NCBI GenBank assembly: GCA_019648995.1
Contig: BLXT01002256.1
Location: forward strand, 354,097-382,302
Direction: 5' to 3'
DNA length: 28,206 nt
From: Plakobranchus ocellatus
Lineage: Eukaryota > Mollusca > Gastropoda > Plakobranchidae
The position numbers were made by a program, and so were the translations under genes. Under the pieces are notes generated by a model that saw only the letters and a list, made by a program, of their open reading frames with translations, was not told the origin of the DNA and ran no database searches. Positions 28,119 to 28,206 of the stretch are shown here, piece after piece (the first letter of the stretch is position 1; the number at the start of each line of letters is the position of its first letter).

Positions 28119-28206
28119 CTATATGAAATTTTGCAATCATGTAAGTTTGATGGAAAATGAGGAGGGGGGGGGGGAGGTGAAAAAAAGATGAAGAGAACTA
28201 CACATC
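28119..28206 (-). other. upstream urease intron, partial
   Basis: Start of the next intron on the urease strand. It contains a G run (28165-28175) and nothing else. Confidence 0.8.

Noticed and set aside
1..28206. CRISPR array, bacterial operon or laterally acquired bacterial urease
   Set aside because: No regularly spaced repeats, and urease is split by spliceosomal introns full of animal-type LINEs. It is a resident eukaryotic gene.

Overview
The window is intron-rich, AT-rich animal DNA. Its backbone is the 3' third of a urease gene on the minus strand, not recognisable from open reading frames because every coding exon is only 90-124 nt long. Eight exons (28118 down to 4283) join in frame with GT-AG introns into 287 residues of the catalytic (alpha) region. 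They end in the family's terminal RYFLF motif and a TAA stop. Flap Cys and catalytic His (MVCHHLD), the Arg of AESRIR and the Asp nickel ligand of GSDSQ are all present. The gamma, beta and N-terminal alpha regions must lie beyond base 28206.

The introns are loaded with transposons. From the low-coordinate end: intron 7 (4399-6120) holds a decayed RTE/BovB-like LINE on the plus strand with a (TGA)n tail. Intron 6 (6245-13086) holds a compound insertion of an RNase H-bearing, I-superfamily (I/Nimb-like) LINE: one near full-length copy plus two short 3' fragments, head to tail, all inside a single 15-bp target-site duplication. Intron 4 (15525-19718) holds a small tRNA-type SINE fragment with 12-bp duplications, an 82-bp tandem duplication, an assembly gap with poly-C, and another copy of the LINE interrupted by a nested DNA-transposon-like insert. 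Intron 1 (21845-28004) holds two more LINE copies joined head to tail, hairpin-rich DNA, a 359-bp element with perfect 24-bp terminal inverted repeats, and a (CT)n tract just after the exon-1 splice donor. Introns 2, 3 and 5 are short or plain. Bases 1-4282 are the probable 3' UTR and flank, with no recognisable gene.

The host is an invertebrate metazoan. Spliceosomal introns in a single-chain-type urease, molluscan-style I/Nimb and RTE LINEs, and low GC suggest a lophotrochozoan, perhaps a mollusc; the phylum is an inference. Exon numbers here are local: exon 1 is the first seen in this window.

The transposon genes are all broken by frameshifts, stops or deletions, while the urease frame is intact, so the host gene looks functional and the insertions look like tolerated intronic passengers.
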